Shown: one piece after another, positions 11,075 through 22,170 of the stretch | How the letters are laid out: every line of letters begins with the position of its first letter | How positions within the stretch are numbered: the first letter of the stretch is position 1 | Source: Lingula anatina | Taxonomy: Eukaryota > Brachiopoda > Lingulata > Lingulida > Lingulidae | DNA: 62,000 bases | NCBI RefSeq assembly: GCF_001039355.2 | Contig: NW_019775522.1 | Span: forward strand, 168,498-230,497 | Direction: 5' to 3' | Notes under the pieces: model-generated | The model's input: only the letters and a program-made list of their open reading frames with translations | Told to the model about the DNA's origin: nothing | Databases searched by the model: none | Position numbers and translations under genes: made by a program

Positions 11075-11415
11075 ATAAATAAATAAATAAATAAATAATA
11101 ATATCATAAAAATATTCAAAATGAAACTAGTTTTTTTGGAAGAATGATTCTTTTCCGTCTCTGGAGTTAGTTGGTTTTGAAGTAAGTTTTCTAAATACAG
11201 TATCGAATTTCTACTGAATCTAAATCTTTCAATGAGTTCTTGCTCAGTTGTTCCATCAAAATCAAATATCTGTTTCTTCTCAGTCTAAAAGGTATATGTC
11301 TGCGGCAGGTTTGCCATTTTAAGGAATTTAACTAGCTTCTTCGAGCGCATACATTTAACCAACCGTTAAAAGATTTAACCATTGGTAGGTGCTAAACGAC
11401 GTTTATGAAACCCGG
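10620..11415. mobile_element. MITE-like element with GGGCCCGG end and simple-sequence core
   Basis: The left end GGGCCCGGGGTCAAGGACG and the right end near CGTTTATGAAACCCGG form an imperfect inverted pair. Inner CTAAACG and GTTAA motifs are mirrored. The sister flanks at 28660 and 45550 run through without it. The core at 10961-11099 is a poly-A, (TA)n, (AAT)n and (AAAT)n tract. The exact right border is uncertain. Confidence 0.55.
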
Positions 11416-12075
11416 TTTAACGTCGTGTAATTTTAGTTGTATTTCAAAATAAAAACGACAATGAAAGTTATTATGCCAATCAAGAGGGGGTCGACAGACG
11501 TAGAAAGACTGACAGACAAAAGTTAATGATCATTTTGAAATTCTAAGCATAAAAAATATTTCTGTAGTATTTATAGATTCGTCAAATTAAAAAAATATCA
11601 AATATTTTTTTAATCACTTGAATGATTTCTGAAACGTGACTTGAATGAAGATTAACCGTTGATTTTCCATAAATACAGAGTTCAATTTGACACGTATGAT
11701 ACATTTGATCTCTAATTTGACACAACGTAGAAAAAGTGATTTAATTGTTTTGACTTTGAAGGTTTCGTATTCAAGATTTGCGGCATAGAGATGCTTTCAG
11801 CTGGCTCAAACACCTCATCAAATATGCCACGTCGTTGCTTTTACCACCATATATTACCTGAGCTCCTAAACGCTAATTAAAATCTTCAGATAAAACTGAC
11901 TACATTGATAAAAACTCAAACCACAACATATGGCAGTTGAAAACAGATTTTGCTACTCATGAATAATAACGGAGCGACTGGGGATGGGGAAAGCTACGTA
12001 CGCCAGGGCAAATAAGAAACTAGCAATGCGCGTCTTTTCTTAAGACAACACGACAACACCGTGAAACAGTTTGAA
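11416..12075. other. Duplicated 5' flank of unit 2
   Basis: No gene. It is paralogous to about 28950-29540 and 46300-46800. The same order of motifs (TGACACG..GATACATTTAATCTC, GCTTTC..GCTGGCTCAA, CAGCTCC.AAACACTAA) appears in all three. Confidence 0.65.
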
Positions 12076-12470
12076 TCTCTATATTTTCCAAACTGTCATC
12101 TGTAAAAGAATTACACGCCCCACAGAAGACCCTCATGTCAGTCTCTAGTCACAGCAACGGTCGCTGGTGCGTCTGACATCATCTGGCAGCGACCAGGGCT
12201 CTCAATCGGCAAGGTATTCCTTTGGATAAATTTTGTCTTGATGTCTGGCCTCTTTAGGATGTCTGTAAACTTTAATTTGACCACTTAAGCGACACATGTG
12301 AAATTTGACCCCAATAAAGAAAGTCACGCGGTTTCAGTGTTTTACTCAGAAACAGGCATGGTCCCCAATTCATTAGAGAAACAGACAACAAAGTTTTGCT
12401 GTTTACAGTGGCTTCTTCAGAGGCTGCCTGGTATTCAAACTTAAAAAAACAGTACGTTGTTCACTCTTAA
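12076..12470 (-). mobile_element. Tc1 transposon fragment, minus strand
   Basis: Homologous to the reverse complement of the Tc1-type transposase region at 15065-15390 and 6840-6900 (shared GCACGCCCCACA, CTCATGTCAG, CAGGATGTCTGTAAAC and ACGCGGTTTCAGTG phrases). It interrupts the 5' flank just after GTGAAACAGTTT and is absent from the sister positions near 29540 and 46820. No intact frame. Confidence 0.65.
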
Positions 12471-13306
12471 TCATTTTATCTATGCGATTTTATAAGATTT
12501 ATATCGTAAAGAGGAAGATGGCTTGTCATATAGCTGTACCTCGAACTGAACATATGAATGATAAGATGACACACGTGTACAGTATGGAATATACCTGGAC
12601 GTAATAAGATGGAAAAATTAAGTCTTACGTAATCTAGCCGCACAAAATATTTTGCTCATATCGGCTGAAACCCGCATTAATTAAGCTAGAATGTCTTCAA
12701 AAATACTAAATATTTCAAACATTAGGGTCCCTTGTGGTTTAATTAAGAAAGGCTTCTAGGTTTTAGTGGATAAGTCAAAGATTTCCTTAAGTCTCCTTGT
12801 GGGGGGGGGGGGGGGGGTAGCAACGTGCCATCATTACTCAGGATCGGCTGATATGTGAGTGGACAGGGACAAAATATGAACTATTAACTATTTGTATTGT
12901 CTTCCCTTTTTGTCAGATGTCATTCAGTTTGTAGATTATAACTCATTGTACCCCCATAAGTAAATACTCGTAAGCTATTTTAAATGCATATCGTAGGAGA
13001 AAAACGCTTCGAAAACTATATGGCCAGTTAATGGAATCTAATATATCAAAGTCCCCTGGAAGTTTAGACGAATTTGCATTTATCGTTGTCTGATACTCTT
13101 TAAAAACTGGGAATTTATTGATTTTTGGGTACCTTTTCTCACTTTCAATACCAAGACGTTAAATTATTTCGCTAATTAAAATGTTGGATAATTACTGGAT
13201 TATAGTTTTACATACATACACACCACCGGTCCCCCATTACCACATGGATTTTATTTTGTTAGTAAATTTTTCATTTGACAGGCTAATACGTCCCATATAT
13301 ATATAT
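12471..13306. other. Duplicated 5' flank of unit 2 with G-run
   Basis: No gene. It is paralogous to 30420-30830 and 47480-47950. A run of 17 G at 12801-12817 corresponds to G-rich tracts at 30702 and 47790 in the sister units. Confidence 0.65.
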
Positions 13307-13395
13307 ACGAAAAAGTCCTATAGGATCCTATAAGATTGGCCCAATTTCCTATAGGATCCTATAGGATCTTATAGGATCCTATAGGACTTTTTCGT
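13307..13395. repeat. Perfect 30-base inverted repeat rich in CCTATAGG
   Basis: 13307-13336 and 13366-13395 are exact reverse complements (ACGAAAAAGTCCTATAGGAT… against …ATCCTATAGGACTTTTTCGT). The 29-base spacer carries two more CCTATAGG palindromes, so the whole tract can form a long hairpin. It is flanked by (TA)n on both sides. The matching positions in the sister units lack it, so it is an insertion, either a tiny MITE or the remnant of a palindromic element. Confidence 0.85.
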
Positions 13396-13875
13396 TAGGA
13401 TATATATATAATTAACTGTGACTCAATTAACGAGAAAAGTGTCATGGTGGGTCTTCAACAAGGATATTTTTGGGTGAGCAATATAGTGTCATAAAATTGT
13501 GAGGCATTAAAACTGGTTGATAGGAAAAGAAAATGAATGGGGGATGAGCTAGCTCAAATAAATTACGTTATCATAAAATGGGGTTGACCGGCAAATTCGA
13601 GCATCGCTATAACATAAAGCAATTTCGCCCAGATATTACTTTTCTGCTTCACATTGGTGTAACAGTGTGCATCCTTGCTCTTTTGATCGAAGGTACTCCT
13701 TGAACGTCTAGGTTAGTTTTGTAGTGGGCTGCCGAGTCATATATGAAACATATGAACTTGATTATTTAACAGTCTTCACAAAAGATCTCACCTGCAGCGA
13801 AATGCCCAAGACCCCAATAGCATGCTTTGAAATTAACAGTAAAAATATTTGAGTCAGAGAAGTATTAAATTGAAT

Positions 13876-13888
13876 TTCTTCTTCTTCT

Positions 13889-13925
<37 letters not shown>
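13876..13925. repeat. (TTC)n(CT)n microsatellite
   Basis: A pyrimidine tract about 230 bases upstream of the unit-2 start codon. Units 3 and 5 have shorter CT-rich stretches at the same place (31360-31400 and 48355-48370). Confidence 0.9.
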
Positions 13926-13927
<2 letters not shown>

Positions 13928-14003
13928 TTTAGTTTTTTATTCTTAATTTTTATTTCTAAAACACACAACGCCTCTGCATCAACCAACGCAAATTGTTAAA
14001 ACG

Positions 14004-14073
14004 AGCATGCGCACTCTCAGTTTTCCAACGTGGAGAAATCGCGTGTGCCCACCTTAAAAAGTTGTATTTATAA
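14004..14073 (+). promoter_or_regulatory. Unit 2 core promoter: GCATGCGC element and TATA-like box
   Basis: GCATGCGC at 14004-14011 is followed by TTTTCCAACGTGGAGAAAT and a TATA-like TATTTATAA at 14065-14073, 85 bases before the ATG. Units 3 and 5 keep the same layout: CGCATGCG then TATAAATA at 31537-31544, and CGCATGGG then TATAAATA at 48504-48511. The block is more alike between units than the surrounding flank, which suggests function. Confidence 0.65.
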
Positions 14074-14157
14074 GTAGAACGGAAGAGAGAGTCTCTCAAT
14101 TGCTCTTTCTCCTTCTTTTCTGCTACATTCGACAAAAGAAAGGGGACTCTCTTGAAG

Positions 14158-14338
14158 ATGTCAGGACCAAGATGTGTGGCCGTGCTTCTGATCATCGCTT
14201 TGACAACAGTGACACCCGTTACTGGCTTTAGTCCCATCCCCTTTACTCCGGAGGAAGAGGCGCAAAGAGACGATGCTACGGCTGAGATAGCTAACCTTCC
14301 AGCCGAGGATCAGGAGCCACTGCCCACCGGTCCAATAC
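14158..14338 (+). CDS. Unit 2, exon 1: signal peptide and acidic propeptide-like segment
   Basis: This 60-codon exon plus one base ends at a consensus donor (AATAC|GTAAGT, phase 1). Residues 1-23 (MSGPRCVAVLLIIALTTVTP plus VTG) are a typical signal peptide with cleavage expected after VTG. Residues 24-60 form a short linker rich in Pro, Glu and Ala (PIPFTPEEEAQR, NLPAEDQ, TGPI). It joins exon 2 at 17675: the spare C plus CG gives Pro, followed by AIPACECHAHGDV. The complete unit-2 product is 264 residues, a small secreted protein with one VWD domain and no other module. I see no family with a known function that has exactly this layout. The open frame upstream of the ATG uses TTG, so I chose the first ATG, which follows the conserved TCTTGAAG context. 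Confidence 0.85.
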
Positions 14339-14486
14339 GTAAGTTACATTTTTTACCGAGATTGCAAACATGACCGAATATGAAAACGAACATTTATCGT
14401 TGATGTCTTTAACCTATGTAAGAGTTGGCAAGAATGTTATTCAGCTGAAGCTTTTATCACGTTTGTTCATTTAAAACTACTATATA

Positions 14487-15390
14487 TAGACTTGACATTT
14501 TATATGTAATGTCTTTTTTTCATCAGTTTTTTTTTCTATTTTGCTGCCTGGTAAATAAAAACAAGGATAAAAATGGTCGTATAATAATTTTAATTATCCC
14601 TTTGGTGTCATTGTGACATCAATTCATTGAATGAATTCGTCAGAGGAGCAAACAAAAATACATTGCCTATTCTTAGTCGGGTGAGGACCATATAAAGCTA
14701 TATTTTAGATCTCCATATTTTCCAAATTATCGTCTTTTAAAGAATTGCACGCCCCACAAAGGACCCTCGTTAAATTAAATCTGACATAACATTCTAGTCA
14801 TCGGTAAGTTTTGTCCAATTTGGTTCATTTTTGTTTTAAGACATGTAGCCCGTTGATTTGGCGAGTAATGGCCTACCCACATATTGTCTATGTGGTTCAA
14901 ATATGGCGATTTTGATGACCAAGGTAGCTGCTCATTCCCTTGGTTCTGTAGGTTATCTGCTGTTAAAAGTGCTCTGTGTGAACCGCAATCTTATCGTGCA
15001 ACGTAAAATTGTTCTTAAGGTGCCCCCTATCAAATAATAGTCAAGTGGTTCCCAGATAATTATTTTATTTGATCTGGTTCAGGCTTTCCCCAATGACTAC
15101 CATCGGTGTTGTGGCACCAGTGTGGTATCCACTCAAGATGCTGACGCTGTCAATGGCCCTAGTCACTTTAGACGCGGCACACGTTTCGTCGTAGGCTTCT
15201 TCAGGATGTCTGTAAACTCTGTTTTGACTAGATGAGCGGTGCAGGTGAAATCTGACCTCAATAAAGAAAGCCACGCGGTTTCAGTGATCTACCCAGAAAC
15301 GGTCAGAAACGGGTCCCAATTCATTAGAGAAAGAGACGACTCTGTTTACAGTGGCTTCCTCAGAGGTCTTCTGGTATTCTAACCTGGTGA
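14487..15390 (-). mobile_element. Tc1/mariner fragment, minus strand, in intron 1 of unit 2
   Basis: The left edge TAGACTTGACATTTTATATG resembles the terminal repeat of the element at 5864-7152, and the body is the reverse complement of the same family. A transposase piece on the minus strand (15065-15274) includes RFHLHRSSSQNRVYRHPEEA, matching the Tc1 pattern DESRF..…R.RVWRR.GE, then a degraded G..PMVVI stretch. The other terminal repeat is not clear. The intron of unit 3 lacks this insertion. Confidence 0.7.
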
Positions 15391-16449
15391 AACCAGTTTG
15401 GGGTCACTAAGGGCCATAAAAAACGCGTTTTGGTGGCAATTTGCCCCTAAGATTTTAAGTTCTCAAAAGTGTGTTTTACGTAAAATTTGTAAACCTGTAT
15501 TTCTTGTAACGAAACAAATCCGACATGTTGCCGACAAATTTTATTTTAAATGATTTAAACTCCATTACGTTAAACTCCATTTCTCGAGATCCAGGACTCA
15601 ATCCGTAACCTAGAGATGTGGTTGAATCCATTACCACCACAAGCATATACATAGTATAAAACATTTTATTTGTAGAAAAAAGCGTTTTAGAAAACCCAAC
15701 TCAATATACAGAAATGAAGCAACAAATCTGGATCACGTGGTCCTGTGACAACATACAAACCAAGGGTTTTTCGAGAGTCATCTGAGCTACATACTGAATA
15801 CAGTGAAGTTAGGAAGGTTATGTTGAACGGAGTTGGGCAATTTTCGTTAAGTCTCAGTGTGTTGCCATGGGATGCACAAAAAAAAAAAGGATCTGGCGAT
15901 CTTCTTACTTTGTCTGTGACGGTCTTTCATGACTTTCTGACTTCGGTGACAGGAGATATGATGCCGCCACAAGTGGTAGAGATTGTATCACTGAAAAGTC
16001 TTACAAATCAAGTATCATCAGTAGCCAAGCTTACTAATTGCTGATAAAATGTAAATGCCTGGTAGTTGACCAACAGCTTCTTAACAATGAAACTCGAAAG
16101 AAAGACTCAAAGATAATATACTTCAGGAAATCAGGACTTCGTTAGGTGTTACATCAAAATGTTCTTTGTGTAGAAAGCTGACCAATGTCCTCTGTTTATT
16201 GTATTACTTAGTGTCCGGAAACGCGAAAGATTTAGCAATGAAATTTACAAACAGGCTCGAAATACGGACACCGTTGCATACTTTTAGGTTGGATATCGAC
16301 TTAATGCTATTTTCCAGATTCGTGGTCAAAATATTTACCTGTAAATCGCTATGAGGGAATCCAACGCTGACAACAGTTACCAGTTTCAATCATTTTATGT
16401 TCATTCGTTGCTTGCTTAGGTACTAGCGATATATGGGGAATCACTCTCC
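15391..16449. other. Intron 1 of unit 2
   Basis: No coding exon seen. 15458-15545 and 16110-16200 are paralogous to unit-3 intron sequence at 31987-32190, and the first block is also found at 50500-50545 after the orphan exon of unit 5. The 99-codon open frame at 15745 has no counterpart in unit 3. Confidence 0.6.
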
Positions 16450-17420
16450 TTTATATTAAAGGAAAACCATGTCACATACATGTGTAGTTTTCCTACACTT
16501 AAAGAAAATATTCAAGGGACTAAAATACAGCTTCAGTTGGAAAACAAGCCTGATTCGTTTTTTCCTCTGGAAGTTATACAGTATTTTGTTTGTGGAATTT
16601 TTCAAATTTTCAAAACTTATCACATAAAGGCGTTTTTAAGGTGTGGCCTTGAGCTTCCGTGGGCTTGAAGATTTTTGCAAGTCACATTTTTTAAATATTC
16701 CTGATACTTTTAGTATGTGATTAAAAAGTGGCGGTGATAATGCTGTTAAGCATTATGTAATATTGCATCAACATTGAAGAAAACCATGTTTTGGTCACTG
16801 CCGCCACAATGGTCATAAAAGGAAAACCATGTTACGTATTGATTCTCAAACGTTCTGAACAGATTCATGGGACCGAAATGTAGTTTCAGTTGGACAACCA
16901 GAATGATTGCATTCATTTTTATGCAGTTCTTAATGAAATTTTTATTTTTCACATATTGGTATTTTCATTGTGTAATTTAAAACTCCCAAAACATAAAGTC
17001 GAATGAAATTTATATGACCTGAATTCAAATATTTTGTATAGTAGACAATTAAAATTTACTGGTGATTATGCTTTTAATAATTATGTTATACTGTACATAA
17101 TTGTCATAAACCTACTTTGTGCACTGTCACAAACATTATGACAGGAAAAATGTGTTACATGTACTTATTATTTTGTAACTTAAAAGAATGGATTGACATA
17201 CATCTCAAGTTGGAAAAGCAGCTTGATTGGGTTATTACATTTTCTCGAATGTATGAAATTTGTTGTAAAATTTTCATTTTTTTATTCCAAACCTTCATGG
17301 TCCTGAAGCGTTATGTTAGTTCACATTTTACTTATATCCATATTGCCTGTTTTACATAATTAAAAATTTGGTTCTGACTCTGCTGTTAAGATTAACGTAT
17401 TATTGCATCAGAATTAACAG
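16450..17420. repeat. Three tandem monomers of a ~320-360-base satellite
   Basis: The phrase AAAGGAAAACCATGT or its variant recurs at about 16459, 16817 and 17142, each followed by CAGTTGGA, ATTTTTC, TGTAATATTGCATCA-like and CACTG landmarks in the same order. A solitary relative is at 10100-10450. Monomers are well diverged. It lies in intron 1 of unit 2 and explains part of that intron's greater length. Confidence 0.75.
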
Positions 17421-17674
17421 TTTCCTATTTTATCATTTTTTTCTGCTTTTTGTTTGTACATTTGACAGCTTAGCTGTCTTACATATCATATGTCCCAAAA
17501 CTTTTCAATACAGAAGTTTTGACCTTTCACAATCCTCTTTTGATGCATTGTGTCTTGCATATAATTAACTTTTAATGAGACCATTTAATGCTTACGGTGA
17601 ACCTATGATGGAGGTACTGGAATGTATCCAAATTAGTGTTCCTTTATCATTCAAGTTGCCCCCGTCCATTTCAG

Positions 17675-17946
17675 CGGCAATCCCGGCTTGTGAATGCCAT
17701 GCGCATGGTGATGTCCGCTATGTTACATGTGATGGGAGAGTCTTCAAATATAACACCCCGACCAACGTTTACGGTATCATGGCAAAGTCTAATACAACCT
17801 GGTTTTGGTATGTAATAACAAGACAAGAATTCTTTGAAGACACCCCGAAGACTCGTCTGTCAGCAGTGAAATTCAAGATCTTTTCTTACTTCGTGATCGT
17901 TGACTACAAAAAGACTTCGAATCCAGATGGACTGTACAGAATAACG
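17675..17946 (+). CDS. Unit 2, exon 2: N-terminal half of VWD domain
   Basis: The acceptor CCGTCCATTTCAG|CGGC has a clear pyrimidine tract and is phase 1, matching exon 1. The donor ATAACG|GTACGT is phase 0, matching exon 3. The open frame continues upstream to 17575, but that part conflicts in phase with exon 1 and is better read as intron. The 90 codons begin AIPACECHAHGDVRYVTCDG, the start of a VWD domain (CxC, GDxxxxTxDG), with the usual GDPHY reduced to GDVRY. A hydrophobic beta-strand-like stretch follows (NVYGIMAK, TWFWYVIT, FKIFSYFVIVDY). The extra cysteine in TCDG replaces the usual Phe. The product is probably extracellular. Function unknown. Confidence 0.85.
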
Positions 17947-17981
17947 GTACGTTTTCTCTTCCTCTTCTCACTGCCTCCTCT

Positions 17982-17982
<1 letters not shown>

Positions 17983-18037
<55 letters not shown>

Positions 18038-18110
18038 CTTTCTCTCTCTCCCTCCCCCTCCCGCAATCTCTGTCTCTCTCACACACACCTTTCTCTCCTC
18101 CCCCCAACAG

Positions 18111-18142
<32 letters not shown>

Positions 18143-18145
18143 CTT
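17983..18145. repeat. (CT)n/(CA)n compound microsatellite next to an assembly gap
   Basis: Alternating CT and CA runs with CCTTTCTCTC spacers, reaching directly to the first N. Confidence 0.9.
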
Positions 18146-18353
18146 NNNNNNNNNNNNNNNNNNNNNNNNNNNNNNNNNNNNNNNNNNNNNNNNNNNNNNN
18201 NNNNNNNNNNNNNNNNNNNNNNNNNNNNNNNNNNNNNNNNNNNNNNNNNNNNNNNNNNNNNNNNNNNNNNNNNNNNNNNNNNNNNNNNNNNNNNNNNNNN
18301 NNNNNNNNNNNNNNNNNNNNNNNNNNNNNNNNNNNNNNNNNNNNNNNNNNNNN
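18146..18353. other. Assembly gap (208 N)
   Basis: A run of N between the microsatellite and a MITE that starts mid-element at 18354. About 36 bases of the MITE left end are hidden in the gap, so its recorded size may be close to real or arbitrary. Confidence 1.
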
Positions 18354-18599
18354 CTACTGCAATCATACTGCAAACATGCTTCAAATCTGCTTCGATGTGG
18401 GAGCTAATTAGCATATTTGAAACATGCTTCCATCATGCTGCTAATCTACTGCATTAATGCTCCTCCTCTGTACAACCCTATGTAATTTTTGAAGTAGAAT
18501 TGCAGTAGACTATACTGCATTTCTACTGCATATATGCTCCACACCACTTCTGCGTTAATGCTTCTTTGCTACTTCGATACTACTGCATTTTCGTGCGGG
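18354..18599. mobile_element. MITE family A, copy 1 (left end in gap)
   Basis: Nearly identical to 39837-40084. It ends in TTTTCGTGCGGG followed by TA. It lacks any reading frame and repeats a CTACTGCA motif internally. See the complete copy at 39801-40084. Confidence 0.85.
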
Positions 18600-19541
18600 T
18601 ACCCTCAGCAAAACGCAAATATTTTCAGTAATAGTGGTTTTAGGCGGTAGATTCACTCAGAAACAAAGGGAAATTAATTCGTTGCCGATAGCACCAGCTG
18701 ATAGCAGTAACATACAGGGTCTGTTTAAAAAATTTCATGGCAATTGAAGATTTTTTACCACTGTACAATGGAGTCCAAAAAGAGCACTTGGCACAAATGT
18801 AAAACTGCCCAGTGCAAGGCCAAGAATTCAATCAGTAATTTCAATCATATAATCAGATTCTACATAAATTGACTGACCATATCACTACTTAGTATTTAAC
18901 TAATCTCTTAATCCAAAATTCCTATCATCATTTAATAATTATGCAAAATTCTTCTTTCAGATTGCTATTTATTTAAATTTTTAATGCTGCTACTGTTCCA
19001 AAATAATCTTGTGGTAAAGGAAAATGCAAATAAGAAGTGGAAGATCAATTTTACCCACAGTATTCAATTATTTGAATATAAAAAGAACAAGATCACGATT
19101 TAACAAATTAAAATAATCTTTCATGAACTCTTTCATGAATAACATATTAAACAAAAATGAAAGTTATAAATCAGTGGTAATGGCTTATTCTGGAATATAT
19201 GACCTCTGTACATCATCAGTACCTGACTTGGTACATTATAGTTACTACTTGGATAGAGAGTTAGATTTAATAATGTAACAATAAGAACAATATATATTAT
19301 AATAATAAACTTCTTTGCACATATCAGACGCTTGTTACCATGAACTAACACTACTTGACAATGGGCTGAGCACTTATCACAGAGTCTGTGTGCGATGCCA
19401 TTCTTGTGCTGTGATTGGTTAGTTGAGTCACGTGAAGCCCTACTGTTGCGCCCTCGCGTATCGCGTAAATGCTGCACATTTCTGGCCATGCACACACACA
19501 CACACACACACACACCTTTCTCTCTCTCTCTCCCTCCCCCT

Positions 19542-19572
<31 letters not shown>

Positions 19573-21345
19573 TCGGACACTTAATGTACTACTTCCAAAG
19601 GTCAGAACATCACTTGCATCCCGTGAGCAATTCAGAAAATTTGTACTCGATGTATATATGGTTGCCATATATATCGGGTTATAGAAACTGATAACAAGCG
19701 TATTCTTATATAACCTCATACAGAGGAAGATTTCATTTTCATTACTACCGGGTGTGTTTATTGTTTCTTACTCCGAATTTCGATTTCGAAGTACGTTGGT
19801 CATTCTGCTTGTTTGTTTACATGTTTGTTTGTCTGTTCGCACTGTAAAGATCGTAATTTTCATCATATCACTTCCATTTTTCCCTTGAAAAGGTATCGGG
19901 AAAATTATGTGACAGAACTATTTGAAGGTCAATCGGTGCATTTTTCGAAAGGAAGTGGCCATTATTGCCTACACCAAATACTTTTTCTTATTCTAGAATC
20001 GTGAAAGCTAGAGGCATATCTTTGTTGCGTTTTGTAGAGCATGTCAAGCCCAATACTGGAAGTGGTGTCCGTTTTTTTTTTATTTGACGTATGGTTACGG
20101 AATTGCGCTATTTCAAAAGGTACATCATAACAATGCTCAATGGTGCTAATTTCCCGACCCTTATTTCTCAAAAACCAGCAGGGATACGCCTGTAGTTACT
20201 AATGAACTTGAATAGGAAGACATACATTGGCAATCTTACTAAAACATAATATGGGGAAACCAAGCTCACGGTCAGAGGAACTAGCCAGTTCTATTGTCTG
20301 TGGAAGACTTTTCTTTTATACTGGTCTCCATAATACTGTTCCTTTGTTGTTGCAATATGTTGATATGTATGTGAGATTCATTAATTTATAGTAAGTTCTT
20401 TCGCAATTCTTTTCCTAAATGAGCAATTTTGTTTAATTGTTTGCTTGTTTGTTTCTCAGTGTAGGAAAACAAATTGACTGCAAATTACACACAATTTTTG
20501 AACCCTCAGATTTCGTAAAGTGTTTTCATATCATGTTCCTATTATTTCTATGTGTTCTCTGTCCAAATGCCAAAAGTAAACATGTTATCTTACCTTGTTG
20601 TGGGGAAAAACCGCTTTTTTCTCTGTGAGCCCACATGTTCACTCCCATTCACCTCCAGCTAAAAATGCCCACTTAGCTTCACGTCTTACACCACTACACG
20701 TCACTTCCGGCACAATCTCCTCCGGTTCCCTTCATTCGTATTCCCTTAACTCTCCTGCCAAGAATGCGCCAGGAGAGGTTCGACTCCCAGAATGAGAACA
20801 AAATTTCCCTTTTTTGATTATTATAAGCGCAAGATCTAACCAGGTAAATGCTGTTTTTTTTTGTTTGACTTTGGAGATCATGCATAACGCAAAAGGTAAT
20901 AAACAGATTTTGTTGAAATTTTCGGGATAGGTCAAAAATAGCACAGTAATTTTAATTCAGTTAGATTTAGATGGCCCGTTTATGGATTATAATTGATAAA
21001 TGAATGAAATAACTAATTATGTACAGATTTTGATAAAATTTAGGTCTCAAATGGGCAAAGGAAAAATAATCAGCTTTTGGTGATAGGATCCGTTGATTAG
21101 TTAATCATTTAACTTTTCAGAATGGATAACAAATTGGCCAATTTCATGAATTTTCAGTAGAGGTCAAAAATTGACGAAGAAAGAAATGAGTAAATGTGGT
21201 GATGATCCGTTAATTAATAAATAATTCAGTAATAAATTTATTATTTGTCTTGGCAGAGGTTGAGCTATCTGAATCATTTTTAGTTATAAATTTTATGCTT
21301 ATTATAATGAAAGATAACACTGTCGGGATTTTATTATCATTGCAG
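18600..21345. other. Intron 2 of unit 2
   Basis: No exon. It contains a (CA)n then (CT)n microsatellite at 19489-19575 and one old monomer of the 571-1330 repeat at 20140-20240. The last 450 bases (20880-21340) are paralogous to 1800-2120 of unit 1, including the GAACAGATTTTGATAGAATT-type phrases. Open frames covering the CT/CA tract are low-complexity artefacts. Confidence 0.65.
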
Positions 21346-21687
21346 GTCGGAAATGATTATGCAGTTGGTCCGATAGCGGTTCTTTATGAAAGTCTTGGTC
21401 CTGATACTGTGGTACCTGGTGAAAAGTTCGTGGGGAACGGTTTTAACATCTCGGTAATTGAGAAAGATGGCGATTGGTACATTCAGGTTCGCTGCATACT
21501 TCTGCCATCCTCCCTGTTCGATATTTGGATACATGTGGCCCGACATTGTCTCCAGCTTCACATTCCTCCGGTCTGGCAATCCCAGATAGAAGGGATATGT
21601 GGAGATTGGGACGGAGATCCAGGAAACGATGTTACGACACTTGACAGCTGGCCACAGGTGACGGCTCCGTTTAGGAGGTTCCCCTAA
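21346..21687 (+). CDS. Unit 2, exon 3: C-terminal half of VWD domain and stop
   Basis: The acceptor ATCATTGCAG opens in phase 0 in agreement with exon 2. There are 113 codons then TAA. Landmarks in order: VGNGFNISVI, DGDWYIQVRC, LFDIWIHVARHC, LQLHIPPVW, then GICGDWDGDPGNDV, the calcium-site signature that closes VWD domains. The last residues are PFRRFP. All three copies of this exon end in an FP-stop, so the terminus is conserved. Six cysteines lie in the mature product (CEC, TCDG, VRC, RHC, GIC). A full-length VWD is normally followed by C8 and TIL modules; here the protein stops, and a C8-like piece lies in the next exon after the stop. Confidence 0.85.
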   Translation, partial: VGNDYAVGPIAVLYESLGPDTVVPGEKFVGNGFNISVIEKDGDWYIQVRCILLPSSLFDIWIHVARHCLQLHIPPVWQSQIEGICGDWDGDPGNDVTTLDSWPQVTAPFRRFP

Positions 21688-22000
21688 CACCACACGACGC
21701 CGATGACGTAAGTTAATTGTATTTTATCTGAAATATCTTTTAAGTTATAACCACGAGATTGTTGTAGTTACTCTCTCTCTCATTCTCTCTCTCCCACACA
21801 CATACGAAAGTACGCAAGCGGCATCCCCAGAAAACATTTTTCCTAAAATCATATTTCACACCCAAAAATTCAGATTTAAAAACGTCAAATTTGTATCCTG
21901 ATTTTTCATCATTTCGTTCTCCCTTACATAAATAATTTGTTTCTATCGAAATCATGACAGACACCGGCAAATGTATAACATTTGTCTCATTTCTCTTTAG

Positions 22001-22170
22001 GATATTACTCGATGATCCATGGCGTGATGACCAAAGAACCAATCAACCAACCGACCAACTCTGTACAAACTGTCTTCTTTCTCCAGTGATTGATGTTCAT
22101 GTGGAACAAGGGAAGCGCTGGACGCACAGCCGTATACTTAGACACAGGTTTACTACTGACCATGTCACTC
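22001..22170 (+). pseudogene. Unit 2, downstream exon with broken C8 relic
   Basis: The acceptor TTCTCTTTAG precedes sequence homologous to 2797 and 35036. The first C8 cysteine is replaced (GYYSMIHGVM). An 8-base net expansion of CAAC-type units changes the frame before LCTNCLL. The exon can only serve as 3' UTR after the TAA at 21685. It is paired with the GATGAC|GTAAGT donor 18 bases after the stop. Confidence 0.6.

Noticed and set aside
15745-16044. 99-codon frame in intron 1 of unit 2
   Set aside because: No counterpart in unit 3 or after unit 5, no domain, and phases do not fit between exons 1 and 2, which already join directly.
17575-18411. 278-codon open frame
   Set aside because: It combines the real exon 2 with intron, a CT/CA tract and the N gap. 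Only 17675-17946 is supported as coding.
19133-19719. Several overlapping frames rich in Arg-Glu or Ser-Leu
   Set aside because: Translations of CT/CA microsatellites on both strands.
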